Shown: positions 34,596 through 44,244 of the stretch, piece by piece
How positions within the stretch are numbered: the first letter of the stretch is position 1
Layout of the letters: the number at the start of each line of letters is the position of its first letter
From: Bacteroidota bacterium
Lineage (GTDB): Bacteria; Bacteroidota; Bacteroidia; Bacteroidales; FEN-979
Direction of reading: 5' to 3'
Assembly (NCBI GenBank): GCA_026391715.1
Contig: JAPLDO010000078.1
Location: forward strand, 1-60,213
DNA: 60,213 nucleotides
Translations under genes and position numbers: made by a program
The notes under the pieces: generated by a model
What the model saw: only the letters and a program-made list of their open reading frames with translations
The model's database searches: none
What the model was told of the DNA's origin: nothing

Positions 34596-36801
34596 TCTGA
34601 AACCGACTGTCCTTTTTATTACCCCTCCCTTTACACAATTGAATACGCCATATCCGGCCACTCCTTTTTTAAAGGGATTTCTGAATACCCGCAATATTTT
34701 TTCACACCAGACCGACCTTGGGATAGAGGTTATCAACGCCATTTTCTCCTCCTGCGGAATTAAAGCGCTTTTCGGCGAAGTTGAAAAATATTTCCGCCCG
34801 TTATCGTCAAATGCCCGGCGCATGGTGCAACTTAGCGAAGATTATACCCTCGCCATTGATCCTGTTGTGGAATTTCTCCGCGGAAGTAAGCCCGAACTGG
34901 CTCACTTGGTTTGCGGGCGGAAGTGGCTTCCTGAAGCCTCTCGTTTCGGTCAGACCACCGACCTCGATCACGATTTTGGTCGCCTTGGTATTCACGACCG
35001 CGCTAAATACCTTGCCACGCTATTCCTTGAAGATATATCCGACCTTATTGTTGAAGCCGTTGATCCGCACTTCGGATTCAGTCGCTATGCTGAAAGGTTA
35101 GGACGTTCTGCCTCAACTTTCGATGAACTGGAAGATGAACTTTCCAGGGATCAACCATTACGATTCCTAGACCGCATCATGACAGGACTTCTGCAAAAAA
35201 AAATATCTGATTACGCTCCTTCATTGGTTGCGCTCACCGTTCCATTCCCTGGAAATCTATACAGCGCGTTTAAATGCGGGCAGTGGCTGAAAAAACATCA
35301 TCCTGATATCACAGTTGTAATGGGCGGTGGATTTGTCAATACCGAACTGCGGTCATTAACCGATCCTCGGGTTTTCAAATACACTGATTTCATTACCCTC
35401 GACGATGGCGAAATACCCTTGCTGAACCTGATTGAACACCTCGACGGAAAACGCGACATTATGCTTTTGAAGCGTACTTTTACTTTAATGGAAGGATCAG
35501 TGGCTTTTATAAATGGTTCAGATGATTCCGATGTTAAGCGGCAGGATACCGGGATTCCGGATTATTCCGATTTACCGCTTGAGAAATATCTCTCGGTTAT
35601 GGAATTGGCAAATCCAATGCACCGACTTTGGAGCGACGGTTTCTGGAATAAGCTTATGCTGGCTCACGGTTGTTACTGGGGAAAATGCACATTCTGCGAC
35701 GTTACCCTCGATTATATCAAGCGATACGAACCAAATTCAGCCTCCATCCTGTGCGACCGTATGGAGTCGCTCATTTCTCAGACCGGCAGGAACGGATTCC
35801 ATTTCACCGACGAGGCGGCTCCTCCGATGCTGTTGCGCGATCTGGCGATTGAAATCATCCGGAGGAAACTCACTGTGTTATGGTGGACCAACATTCGATT
35901 TGAGAAGAAATTCACTAATGATTTGTGCATGCTGCTGAAAACTTCGGGGTGTATTGCCGTTTCCGGGGGTCTTGAAGTTGCTTCGGAACGCATTCTGAAA
36001 ATGATAAACAAAGGCGTTACTGTGTCGCAAGTAGCCGGTGTTGCCGGTAATTTCACACGCGCAGGGATTATGGTCCACGCTTACCTGATGTACGGATTCC
36101 CCACGCAAACGGCGCAGGAAACTATTGATTCGCTTGAAGTTGTGCGTCAGTTGTTTATGAACGGCGTGATTCAGTCGGGTTTCTGGCACCAGTTTGCAAT
36201 GACGGCGCACAGTCCGGTTGGAATAAACCCTGAAAAGTTCGGGGTTGAAAAGGCGAGCGGTGAGCCAGGCTCATTCGCCAACAACGATCTGATTGCTATT
36301 GACCGGACAGGCTGCAACCACGAAAATTTCAGCGCGGGTCTGAAAAAATCGTTGTACAATTTTATGCATAGCGTCTGCTTCGATTTTCCGCTTCAGGAAT
36401 GGTTCGATTTCCAAGTTCCAGAAACAACCATGTCGCCTCGCCTAATCCGCAACATTTTATCACAGGAAAATGATGAAATGCCCGCTCCTCATTCAAGGAT
36501 TGTATGGCTTGGAGGAATTCCCGCGATAAACTTTTTTATCCGTCAGAAAAAAGGGAAATCCTCACAGGCGGCGAGGCTTACTATTCAAACACGACAAAAA
36601 GAGGTAATTCTGAGGGTAAACGATTCCACCGGGAAATGGTTGATGGCAACGTTGCAGGAACTTTCGCCGGATAATGGAAACCTGACGACCTTTCATGAAC
36701 TTGAGAAAAGATACTACGACAGCGGGTTAGGAAATTTCAAGGCTTTCTGGAATGGACAAGATGCAAAAACATTGCGGGAGAATGGGTTGTTGGCGGTGTG
36801 A
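34582..36801 (+). CDS. Cobalamin-binding-type radical SAM protein
   Basis: The 739-residue protein follows the B12-binding radical SAM (COG1032-like) plan: an N-terminal region with a Rossmann-like segment (ITVVMGGGFVNTELRSL near 250) and then a radical SAM core whose cluster ligands are Cys364, Cys369 and Cys372 (HGCYWGKCTFCD, C-x4-C-x2-C). GGLEVASERILKMINKGVT near 460-478 is the SAM-binding region. Substrate unknown; similar enzymes act in methylation, lipid, hopanoid or peptide modification. The start codon lies within the 3' end of the SPOR gene (14-bp overlap), suggesting co-translation. Confidence 0.82.
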   Translation: MVKNDLKPTVLFITPPFTQLNTPYPATPFLKGFLNTRNIFSHQTDLGIEVINAIFSSCGIKALFGEVEKYFRPLSSNARRMVQLSEDYTLAIDPVVEFLRGSKPELAHLVCGRKWLPEASRFGQTTDLDHDFGRLGIHDRAKYLATLFLEDISDLIVEAVDPHFGFSRYAERLGRSASTFDELEDELSRDQPLRFLDRIMTGLLQKKISDYAPSLVALTVPFPGNLYSAFKCGQWLKKHHPDITVVMGGGFVNTELRSLTDPRVFKYTDFITLDDGEIPLLNLIEHLDGKRDIMLLKRTFTLMEGSVAFINGSDDSDVKRQDTGIPDYSDLPLEKYLSVMELANPMHRLWSDGFWNKLMLAHGCYWGKCTFCDVTLDYIKRYEPNSASILCDRMESLISQTGRNGFHFTDEAAPPMLLRDLAIEIIRRKLTVLWWTNIRFEKKFTNDLCMLLKTSGCIAVSGGLEVASERILKMINKGVTVSQVAGVAGNFTRAGIMVHAYLMYGFPTQTAQETIDSLEVVRQLFMNGVIQSGFWHQFAMTAHSPVGINPEKFGVEKASGEPGSFANNDLIAIDRTGCNHENFSAGLKKSLYNFMHSVCFDFPLQEWFDFQVPETTMSPRLIRNILSQENDEMPAPHSRIVWLGGIPAINFFIRQKKGKSSQAARLTIQTRQKEVILRVNDSTGKWLMATLQELSPDNGNLTTFHELEKRYYDSGLGNFKAFWNGQDAKTLRENGLLAV

Positions 36802-36907
36802 CACTGCAGGGTCAACGACTTCAGATTTGCTGACCTGAGTCCCAACTCCGAAAAGTTGAAAAACAAATATCACGCAATCGGAAACTCATAAAAATTATAC
36901 AAAATCC

Positions 36908-39900
36908 ATGCAATTAACCCTTTTATCCCCTCGCAAATCTCTCAACAAAGCCTGGCTCAAGGTAAAGCCATGCAGAAGGGATATCGAGTTTTTCAAGACA
37001 AACCTCATCAAATTGCTTGACAGCCTCGATGAATCTGAAACCGAAGAGCACGTAAAGAATGACCTGAGCGATTTTCTCAGGAATATTTTCTGTCAAAAGT
37101 TTTATATCAACACCCAAGGACGCAATGACCTTGTTATCCATAATGGTCCCGATGCAAAAAGCGGTGCCGGCGTGTTGATCGAAGCCAAAAAACCATCGAA
37201 TAAACCGGAGATGATCCAACCGGATAACCTGAATACAAAAGCATTTCATGAACTTATCCTTTATTACCTCCGTGAACGGATCCTCAACCACAATCTGGAA
37301 ATCAAACATCTTGTGGCGACAAATATTTATGAATGGTATGTATTTGACGCAAACCTTTTTGAGAAATTGTTTGCGCAAAATAAAAATCTGGTAAAACAGT
37401 TCACAGTTTTTGAAGAAGGCAGGCTTTCCGGCAAGACTACAGATTTCTTTTACAAAGAGATTGCCGAACCATTACTTGCCGGATTGACCTGCGAAATTTG
37501 CTTCACAATGTTCGATTTCCGGGAGTATGAAAAACTCCTGCGAAATGACGACCAGAAAGATGATTCAAAACTGATTGCCCTGTATAAACTGCTTTCCCCT
37601 GAACATTTGTTAAAGATTCCGTTTAGTAACGACAGCAATAGTCTCGATAAAGGTTTTTATGCGGAATTGCTTCATATCATTGGTTTAACCGAAATGAGAG
37701 AGGGCAATAAAAAACTCATCGGACGTAAAACTGACAGTCAACGCGACGCCGGCTCTCTGCTGGAGAATGCCATAATCCAGATAGATAGCCTCGATATAAT
37801 CAGCCGGCTCGAAAAACCATCGCGTTTTGGCGAAAACAATCAGGAGAGACTTTTTAATGTATCTCTTGAATTGGTTATCACCTGGATCAACCGCATTTTA
37901 TTCCTTAAACTTCTCGAAGCCCAGTTAATCAGATACAATAAAGGCAATGCCGGATATTCGTTTCTCTCCGTTGAAAAGATGAAAGGATTTGATTCCCTGA
38001 ATAGTTTGTTCTTTCGGGTACTTGCAAAGAAAGTCAAAGATCGCGACCCTGCGGCAGCAAAATTATTTGAAAAGGTTCCTTATCTGAACAGCTCGCTTTT
38101 TGAACCGACGGAACTGGAACGGGAAACAATTTTTATAAGCAACCTGCAGGATGAATGTCAGATTCCTGTTCATTCCGGCTCAGTTTTGAAAAACTCTTCC
38201 GGCAAAAGATTGACGGGAACATTAAATGGACTGGATTATCTTTTGACATTCCTTGACGCTTTTGATTTTTCAGGCGAAGGCGCCGAAGAAATCCAGGAAG
38301 AAAACAAAACGCTGATTAATTCATCGGTACTTGGACTTATTTTTGAGAAAATTAACGGTTATAAAGATGGTTCGTTCTTTACGCCCGGTTTCATTACCAT
38401 GTACATGTGCCGCGAAACGATTCGCAGGGCAGTGGCGCAGAAGTTTAAGGATATGAAGGGCTGGGATTGTCAGAATCTGGATGAGTTGTATGATAAAATT
38501 GAAGATAAAAAAGAAGCCAACGACATAGTTAATTCTCTTAAAATCTGCGATCCCGCTGTGGGGTCAGGGCATTATCTTGTATCAGCGCTCAACGAGATCA
38601 TTGCCATCAAGGGCGAATTGAAAATATTGTCGGACAAATCAGGAAAACGACTGAAAGAGTACCACGTTGAAGTAGCCAACGACGAGTTGATTGTTACCGA
38701 CGAAGATGGCAAATTGTTTGAGTACAATCCAAAAAGTCCCGAAAGTCAGCGTGTTCAGGAAGCGATTTTCCATGAAAAGCAAACCATCATTGAAAATTGT
38801 TTGTTTGGCGTTGACATCAATCCCAATTCTGTGAAGATATGCCGGTTGAGGTTGTGGATTGAGTTGTTGAAGAGCGCTTATTATAAATCACCCCACCCGC
38901 CGGCTACTTCTGCAAAAGGCGAGGAGGAGAGAGAGTTGGAAACCCTTCCCAATATTGACATCAACATCAAATGTGGGAATTCGCTGATCTCCCGCTACGC
39001 ACTGGATGCCGACCTAAAACAGGTTTTATCTGTGGGAAGATTTTCGATCCTTTCTTACCGGGCGGCAATTATGACATATCGCAACGCAGAAAACAAGGAG
39101 CAGAAATTGGAGATGGAGCGGTTGATTGCAAAAATAAAAAGCGCCATTCATTTGGGAATTGGCGCCAACGACCCAAGAATAAAAAAACGCGATCAGATTC
39201 TGAGCAAAATAATTCATAAATTTTCCGGGAATTTTTTGTTCGAACCTGAAACTGTTTACGGCGATGAGAAAGCAAAGGAAAAAGGGGTGATGGAGCGGCA
39301 GCGATTGGAAGAGGAGGCAACCGAACTTAACCGGCAAATTGAGGAATCTAAAAACAACAGGATTTATGATAATGCATTCGAGTGGCGATATGAATTTCCG
39401 GAAGCACTGAATGACGATGGGGATTTTATTGGGTTTGACGTGGTGATTGGGAACCCGCCGTATGTTGATATAAAAGCCATCAATGGTGAATTAGTTAATT
39501 ATTATTTTCATGAATTTAAAACAACAGCCAATAGAATTAATCTTTTTTCAATATTCGTTGAGCTTGGGTATTCGATTTTACATCCAAATGGTGAATTTAT
39601 TTTCATCATTCCCAATTCAATATTGGTAAACTCTTCTTATCAAGAGTTAAGAAATTTAATCGTTAAAGATATTCACACAGTTGTTAAACTACCTGATAAA
39701 GTTTTTCCAGGCGCTATTGTTGAAACCATTATTTTAGCCTTTAAAAAACAGAAAGAAGTAAATGTGATTGACGTAATACGATATTCCAATACACCTCAAA
39801 TTGATTTTATTGATAAAAATCTCTCGTATCAGGTTAATAAAAATACGTGGTACATTTTTAATGAAGTAAAATTTAATATCTATTTAACTGAGAGTACTCA

Positions 39901-40588
39901 ATCTATAATTAATAAATGTCACAATGATATCATCCCACTTGGACAAATTGCTGAATTATCTCTGGGTTTAACACCTTATGATAAATACAAGGGTCACTCC
40001 AAAACCCTGATAGGGAACCGGGAATATCATTCCAACGTTCAACGCGACAATACATATAAACCATTAATTAAAGGAGAAAACATTGTCAGATACAAAGTTA
40101 CGGATGATATCAAAGAATATATCAAATATGGTGATTGGCTGGGCGCTCCTCGCGAAGAAAAGTTTTTTAATGCGAAAAGGGTAATTGTACGTCAAATTGT
40201 ATCAGGAAAACCTCCTCGAATCTATGCGGGATATACTGACAAAGCCTTGTATTTCACTCAAATTGGGTTTGCGATCATCCCATTTGCCAAAATATCAGCT
40301 AAGGCATTAACGGGATTATTAAATTCAAAATTGATGAATTTCATTCATAAGTTTATGTATCTCGATATCGAAAAAGAACTTTTTCAAAAAATTCTTATTG
40401 AAAATTGCAAACAACTTCCAATCAAATCAATGGGTGAACACATACAACGACTTATAGAAATAAATGTAGATGAGATTATAAATGAAAGCCCGGATAGTAT
40501 TGTTTTTGAACAGAATATCGACCAAATAGTTTATAATGTATATGGTTTAACCGCAGATGAGATAAAAATAATCGAACAATCATTCTGA
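36908..40588 (+). CDS. Type IIG restriction-modification enzyme (Eco57I-like)
   Basis: This 1226-residue single-chain enzyme has an N-terminal PD-(D/E)xK-type nuclease region (about 70-100: DLVIHNGPDAKSGAGV, then LIEAKKP), a central N6-adenine methyltransferase with SAM motif I CDPAVGSGHYL (about 548-558) and catalytic motif IV GNPPYVD (about 847-853), and a C-terminal TaqI-like target recognition domain (about 930-1200). It both cuts and methylates, and needs no partner subunits; none is present nearby. Base composition becomes markedly more A+T-rich right after the NPPY motif, suggesting the specificity domain was exchanged. Residues 661-675 (38888-38932) look like an inserted repeat-derived segment. 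The frame is intact. Confidence 0.9.
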   Translation: MQLTLLSPRKSLNKAWLKVKPCRRDIEFFKTNLIKLLDSLDESETEEHVKNDLSDFLRNIFCQKFYINTQGRNDLVIHNGPDAKSGAGVLIEAKKPSNKPEMIQPDNLNTKAFHELILYYLRERILNHNLEIKHLVATNIYEWYVFDANLFEKLFAQNKNLVKQFTVFEEGRLSGKTTDFFYKEIAEPLLAGLTCEICFTMFDFREYEKLLRNDDQKDDSKLIALYKLLSPEHLLKIPFSNDSNSLDKGFYAELLHIIGLTEMREGNKKLIGRKTDSQRDAGSLLENAIIQIDSLDIISRLEKPSRFGENNQERLFNVSLELVITWINRILFLKLLEAQLIRYNKGNAGYSFLSVEKMKGFDSLNSLFFRVLAKKVKDRDPAAAKLFEKVPYLNSSLFEPTELERETIFISNLQDECQIPVHSGSVLKNSSGKRLTGTLNGLDYLLTFLDAFDFSGEGAEEIQEENKTLINSSVLGLIFEKINGYKDGSFFTPGFITMYMCRETIRRAVAQKFKDMKGWDCQNLDELYDKIEDKKEANDIVNSLKICDPAVGSGHYLVSALNEIIAIKGELKILSDKSGKRLKEYHVEVANDELIVTDEDGKLFEYNPKSPESQRVQEAIFHEKQTIIENCLFGVDINPNSVKICRLRLWIELLKSAYYKSPHPPATSAKGEEERELETLPNIDINIKCGNSLISRYALDADLKQVLSVGRFSILSYRAAIMTYRNAENKEQKLEMERLIAKIKSAIHLGIGANDPRIKKRDQILSKIIHKFSGNFLFEPETVYGDEKAKEKGVMERQRLEEEATELNRQIEESKNNRIYDNAFEWRYEFPEALNDDGDFIGFDVVIGNPPYVDIKAINGELVNYYFHEFKTTANRINLFSIFVELGYSILHPNGEFIFIIPNSILVNSSYQELRNLIVKDIHTVVKLPDKVFPGAIVETIILAFKKQKEVNVIDVIRYSNTPQIDFIDKNLSYQVNKNTWYIFNEVKFNIYLTESTQSIINKCHNDIIPLGQIAELSLGLTPYDKYKGHSKTLIGNREYHSNVQRDNTYKPLIKGENIVRYKVTDDIKEYIKYGDWLGAPREEKFFNAKRVIVRQIVSGKPPRIYAGYTDKALYFTQIGFAIIPFAKISAKALTGLLNSKLMNFIHKFMYLDIEKELFQKILIENCKQLPIKSMGEHIQRLIEINVDEIINESPDSIVFEQNIDQIVYNVYGLTADEIKIIEQSF
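38888..38932 (+). repeat. Probable in-frame repeat-derived insertion in the RM gene
   Basis: Fifteen codons (SPHPPATSAKGEEER) sit between the conserved ELLKSAYYK and ELETLPNIDINIKCGNSLI segments of the methyltransferase. Pro-rich SPHPP...KGE peptides of this kind are often the translation of short dispersed repeats. Confidence 0.4.
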
Positions 40589-40917
40589 CGGCTGGGCAAT
40601 GTGCATAATTTGTACAGATACTCAAACCGGGATAAATCTGCGCATTTAAAAAATTCCAAGTCTGAAATTCCAGGCTCCAAATTCCATGAGGAAAAGAGAG
40701 AGATTTCGGTTTAACAAGCTCTGAAAGCAAGGATTTGAAAGCGGACGTCAGAAGGAGCTTTTGCTGACTGATAGAAGCAATGGGCGTAGAATTGGATTTA
40801 CAAAGCCAAAAACTTTGATTTTTACCATATAGTTTATTAAGCGCTTACATTACAGTGATATAATATCTTTTCAATAGTAAAAGCTGCCGGATTTCTTTAA
40901 CGCCGGGGCATTTAAAA
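40589..40917 (+). other. Convergent intergenic region without a gene
   Basis: This 329-base gap lies between the convergent RM and oxidoreductase genes. It contains AAATTCC-type short repeats (three within about 40650-40690) and a weak GTCAG/CTGAC dyad near 40745-40770. No gene, promoter or strong terminator is seen. Confidence 0.4.
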
Positions 40918-42453
40918 TTACTCTCTGTTAACTATCTGCATTGCGATTTTAATTCCATCGGCAGCGCTGGAAACGATGCCGCCGGCATAACCGCTGCCTT
41001 CGCCGGCAATAAAGAGATTTTCAAACCCGGCGCAAAGTCCGTTTGCCTTGCGCAAGACCTGGATGGGAGAAGATGTCTTACTTTCAAGTCCGAGAAGAAT
41101 CCCTTTGCTGTAACCGCGCAGGCGATGTTCAAAATCTTTAAGCCCTTCCCGCAAAGCATTGGTCACTACCGCAGGAAGCATATTCCAGAGAGGAGCGGGC
41201 TTTAGTCCAAATGGATAGCTTGTTTCGGGAATAGAAGTGGGTTCGGCGCCATTGATAAAATCGTTGATAGAGCAGAATGGCGCGCTGAATCCCCCGGCAA
41301 ATTCAAAGAATGAATTCTCCAGGTTTTCCAGCCACTGAAGCGACTCAAGCGCGGTAACCTGCCGCCCGGCAATCTGGTCGGGATGAATGCCCGCCACACA
41401 ACCTGCATTGGCAAAACGGCTGTCGCGCCGGTAAGCGCTCATCCCGTTTACGATGTTAAGATGGCTGTAAGCGGCAGCCGGAACAACCATTCCTCCGGGA
41501 CACATGCAAAATGAATATACCTGATGTTTCCCGTCGGCGGCAGAGGTTAGCCGGTATTCAGCAGCTTTAACGCCCGCAAGTTTCCCAATACCCCATTGTG
41601 CGCGATTGATATCCTCCTGGCGATGCTCGGCGCGGCAACCGATAGCGAAGTTTTTCGTATGAAATGAAACGCCTCTGTTGATCAGCATCCGGTAAGTTTC
41701 ATACGCCGAATGACCAGGGGCGATAATAAAATAGTCGGCCGCTATGGATTCACTGTCGGAAAGGGCTTCCGTAACTATGCTACCATGAATTTTCAAATCA
41801 TCGAGGGCGGTTTCAAAACGGATATCTCCACCCTGTTTGCGATAGCGCTCGCGAAGGTTTTTGATGATCCCCTGAAGATTGTCGCTCCCTACATGCGGAT
41901 ATGCCATATAACGGATTTCAGCCGGAGCGCCGGCGTCAATGTAACTCGAAATGAAGAAATCGCGTTCTTTCGAAATGTGCTTCGATCGGGATGTTAGCTT
42001 GCCATCGGAAAATGTACCGGCGCCACCTTCGCCAAAAGCATAATTGGCAACAGGATTGAACTCGCCGGTTTTTTCAAACCGGGCGACGCCCTGAGTTCGT
42101 TTTGCCACCTCCGCGCCGCGTTCGAGAATAATAGTGTCAAAGCCGGCTTTTTGCAATACGAGAGCCGCGAAAAACCCGGCGGGACCGCTGCCTGCGATTA
42201 TTACGCGTTTATTCCTCGGTTTATATGGAATCTCAAGCAATTCACGAATTTCCGGTTCTGCACCGCCCAGAGATTCGGAGTGCACAACAATGCGCAAAAG
42301 CCAGTGGATATTGTTCTTTTTGCGGGCGTCAAGACTTTTATTTTCGATTTGCCAGGTAAAATCGGAGATGCTGAATTCCTTTGCGATGCGCCGTTTCAAT
42401 TCAACGTCGGTATAATCGGTTGGCGCTTTGATTTCAATAATTTTAAATCCCAT
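40918..42453 (-). CDS. FAD-dependent NAD(P)/FAD oxidoreductase (COG2509-like)
   Basis: The 511-residue protein begins with a small N-terminal domain (FKIIEIKAPTDYTDVELKRR), then a Rossmann dinucleotide fold with GSGPAGFFAALVLQKAGF near 87-104 and ILERG at the end of the second strand. GEGGAGTFSDGKLTSR near 141-156 and the C-terminal FIAGEGSGYAGGIVSSAADG close the FAD site. It belongs to a widespread, poorly characterised family of predicted flavin dehydrogenases; substrate unknown. It is divergent from asnS across a 172-base gap. Confidence 0.85.
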   Translation of the reverse strand: MGFKIIEIKAPTDYTDVELKRRIAKEFSISDFTWQIENKSLDARKKNNIHWLLRIVVHSESLGGAEPEIRELLEIPYKPRNKRVIIAGSGPAGFFAALVLQKAGFDTIILERGAEVAKRTQGVARFEKTGEFNPVANYAFGEGGAGTFSDGKLTSRSKHISKERDFFISSYIDAGAPAEIRYMAYPHVGSDNLQGIIKNLRERYRKQGGDIRFETALDDLKIHGSIVTEALSDSESIAADYFIIAPGHSAYETYRMLINRGVSFHTKNFAIGCRAEHRQEDINRAQWGIGKLAGVKAAEYRLTSAADGKHQVYSFCMCPGGMVVPAAAYSHLNIVNGMSAYRRDSRFANAGCVAGIHPDQIAGRQVTALESLQWLENLENSFFEFAGGFSAPFCSINDFINGAEPTSIPETSYPFGLKPAPLWNMLPAVVTNALREGLKDFEHRLRGYSKGILLGLESKTSSPIQVLRKANGLCAGFENLFIAGEGSGYAGGIVSSAADGIKIAMQIVNRE

Positions 42454-42598
42454 GATTGAGGTTTATTTTCCTGCAAAGTTCGCACTTATGCTTAAAACAG
42501 GATTACACTTGGCGGTGAAATTTTACATTTCCAAAGCAGGCAGGAAACAAAGTCATGGAAACCTAATGATACTTTCATCATTTTTGTCTACATTTCCG

Positions 42599-42606
42599 TA
42601 ATTTTG
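42599..42606 (+). promoter_or_regulatory. Bacteroidota-type -7 box (TAATTTTG) for asnS
   Basis: An exact TAnnTTTG match ends 19 bases before the ATG at 42626, which gives a very short leader. No strong -33 motif is visible. Confidence 0.45.
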
Positions 42607-42625
42607 CCGCCCAAAACATATTTAA

Positions 42626-44023
42626 ATGGAACATACCAGAAGGAATAAAATTGTTGATGTGCTGAAATCGAAGGAATTTGGCAAAGAGGTCGTTGTCAAA
42701 GGATGGGTTAGAACAAAACGTGGTAATAAAAGCGTCATTTTCATTTCCATGAATGACGGTTCGGCGATTCATAACATCCAGGTTGTAGCCGACGCCACCG
42801 GGTTTGATGAGGATTTGCTGAAACAGATCAACACGGGCGCCTGCATCGCGGTGACAGGAACGTTGGTTGAGTCGGTAGGACAGGGACAAAGTGTGGAGGT
42901 ACAGGCGAAACAAATCGAAGTTTATGGAATTGCCGATCCATTGGTATTTCCGTTGCAGAAGAAAGGTCACAGCCTTGAATTTCTCCGTGAAATAGCCCAT
43001 CTTCGCCCAAGAACCAACACTTTCGGAGCAGTTCTCCGAATCCGTCACGCCATGGCTTTTGCAATCCACAAATATTTTAACGATCAAGGATTTTTTTATA
43101 TCCACGCGCCTATTATTACAGGTTCTGACGCCGAAGGCGCCGGCGCAATGTTCCGCGTTACTACACTCGATGATAAGAACCCGCCATTGCTGCCTGATGG
43201 TCATGTTGATTATGCGCAGGATTTTTTTGGCAAGGAGACAAAGCTGACCGTCAGCGGGCAACTTGAAGCCGAACTCGCCGCTATGGCTTTATCGTTGGTT
43301 TACACCTTCGGACCAACTTTCCGCGCCGAAAATTCAAACACACCGCGTCACCTTGCCGAATTCTGGATGATTGAACCTGAAATGGCTTTCTACGACATCG
43401 GCGACAATATGGATCTCGCCGAGAATTTTCTGAAATATCTCATCCAGTATGCCCTCGATAACTGCATTGACGACCTTGAGTTTCTCAATAAAATGTACGA
43501 CAACGAGCTGATCAACCGGCTCAGGGAAGTTATCGGCGATAAATTCGAGCGACTTACATATACCGAAGCTGTTGATATTCTGGTAGCTTCGGGACAGCAA
43601 TGGGAATTTCCCGTTTCATGGGGAACCGATTTGCAGTCGGAACATGAACGGTATCTCGTGGAAAAGCATTTTGGCAAACCGGTTATCCTGACCGGTTATC
43701 CGAAAGAGATCAAGGCTTTTTACATGAAGCAGAACGAGGATGGAAAAACCGTTCGCGCTATGGATGTGTTGTTTCCGAAAATCGGCGAAATCATTGGCGG
43801 AAGCCAGCGCGAAGAAAATCTCGAGGCGCTTTTGCGTAGAATCCACGAAATGAATATCCCGGAAAAAGATGTTTGGTGGTACCTCGATACCCGCCGCTTT
43901 GGAACCGTTCCTCATGCCGGCTTTGGTCTGGGCTTTGAAAGGCTTATCCTGTTTGTTACCGGAATGTCGAATATCCGCGATGTGATTCCCTTTCCCCGTA
44001 CTCCAAAGAATGCTGAGTTTTAA
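42626..44023 (+). CDS. asnS: Asparaginyl-tRNA synthetase
   Basis: This cytoplasmic enzyme charges tRNA-Asn with asparagine. The 465-residue length is normal. The N-terminal OB-fold anticodon-binding domain ([19 protein letters not shown]) is followed by the class II core: [36 protein letters not shown] (motif 2 region entry), [22 protein letters not shown] and motif 3 [15 protein letters not shown]. The GSDAEGAG and MFRVTTLD blocks mark it as AsnRS rather than AspRS. Its presence means Asn-tRNA is made directly, so the GatDE enzyme encoded further on is needed only for Gln-tRNA. A 7-bp tandem repeat follows its stop. Confidence 0.95.
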   Translation: MEHTRRNKIVDVLKSKEFGKEVVVKGWVRTKRGNKSVIFISMNDGSAIHNIQVVADATGFDEDLLKQINTGACIAVTGTLVESVGQGQSVEVQAKQIEVYGIADPLVFPLQKKGHSLEFLREIAHLRPRTNTFGAVLRIRHAMAFAIHKYFNDQGFFYIHAPIITGSDAEGAGAMFRVTTLDDKNPPLLPDGHVDYAQDFFGKETKLTVSGQLEAELAAMALSLVYTFGPTFRAENSNTPRHLAEFWMIEPEMAFYDIGDNMDLAENFLKYLIQYALDNCIDDLEFLNKMYDNELINRLREVIGDKFERLTYTEAVDILVASGQQWEFPVSWGTDLQSEHERYLVEKHFGKPVILTGYPKEIKAFYMKQNEDGKTVRAMDVLFPKIGEIIGGSQREENLEALLRRIHEMNIPEKDVWWYLDTRRFGTVPHAGFGLGFERLILFVTGMSNIRDVIPFPRTPKNAEF

Positions 44024-44042
44024 AGTTCGCATTCGGCATGAT

Positions 44043-44147
44043 GGACGAAGGACGAAGGACGAAGGACGAAGGACGAAGAACGAAGGACGAAGGACGAAGG
44101 ACGAAGAACGAAGGACGAAGGACGAAGGACGAAGGACGAAGGACGAA
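44043..44147 (+). repeat. Heptanucleotide tandem repeat (GGACGAA)15
   Basis: Fifteen 7-bp units lie between asnS and recJ, with units 6 and 10 being the GAACGAA variant. A related array is at 58556-58596. It is not protein-coding here. It is a slippage-prone tract. Confidence 0.95.
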
Positions 44148-44244
44148 GAAATGTGAAGTAGCGAGTAGCGAGCAGGGGGAGAGTTTGTAAAAGAAATTCT
44201 CCTGATTCGGGAATAAGTTGTATTTTAGCCATAAGAAATGTACG

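Noticed and set aside
33216-44023. tRNA-Asn and asnS as a functional gene pair
   Set aside because: They are about 9 kb apart on opposite strands with many genes between; proximity is probably chance.
44043-44147. Possible CRISPR array
   Set aside because: Units are 7 bp with no spacers; it is a simple tandem repeat.
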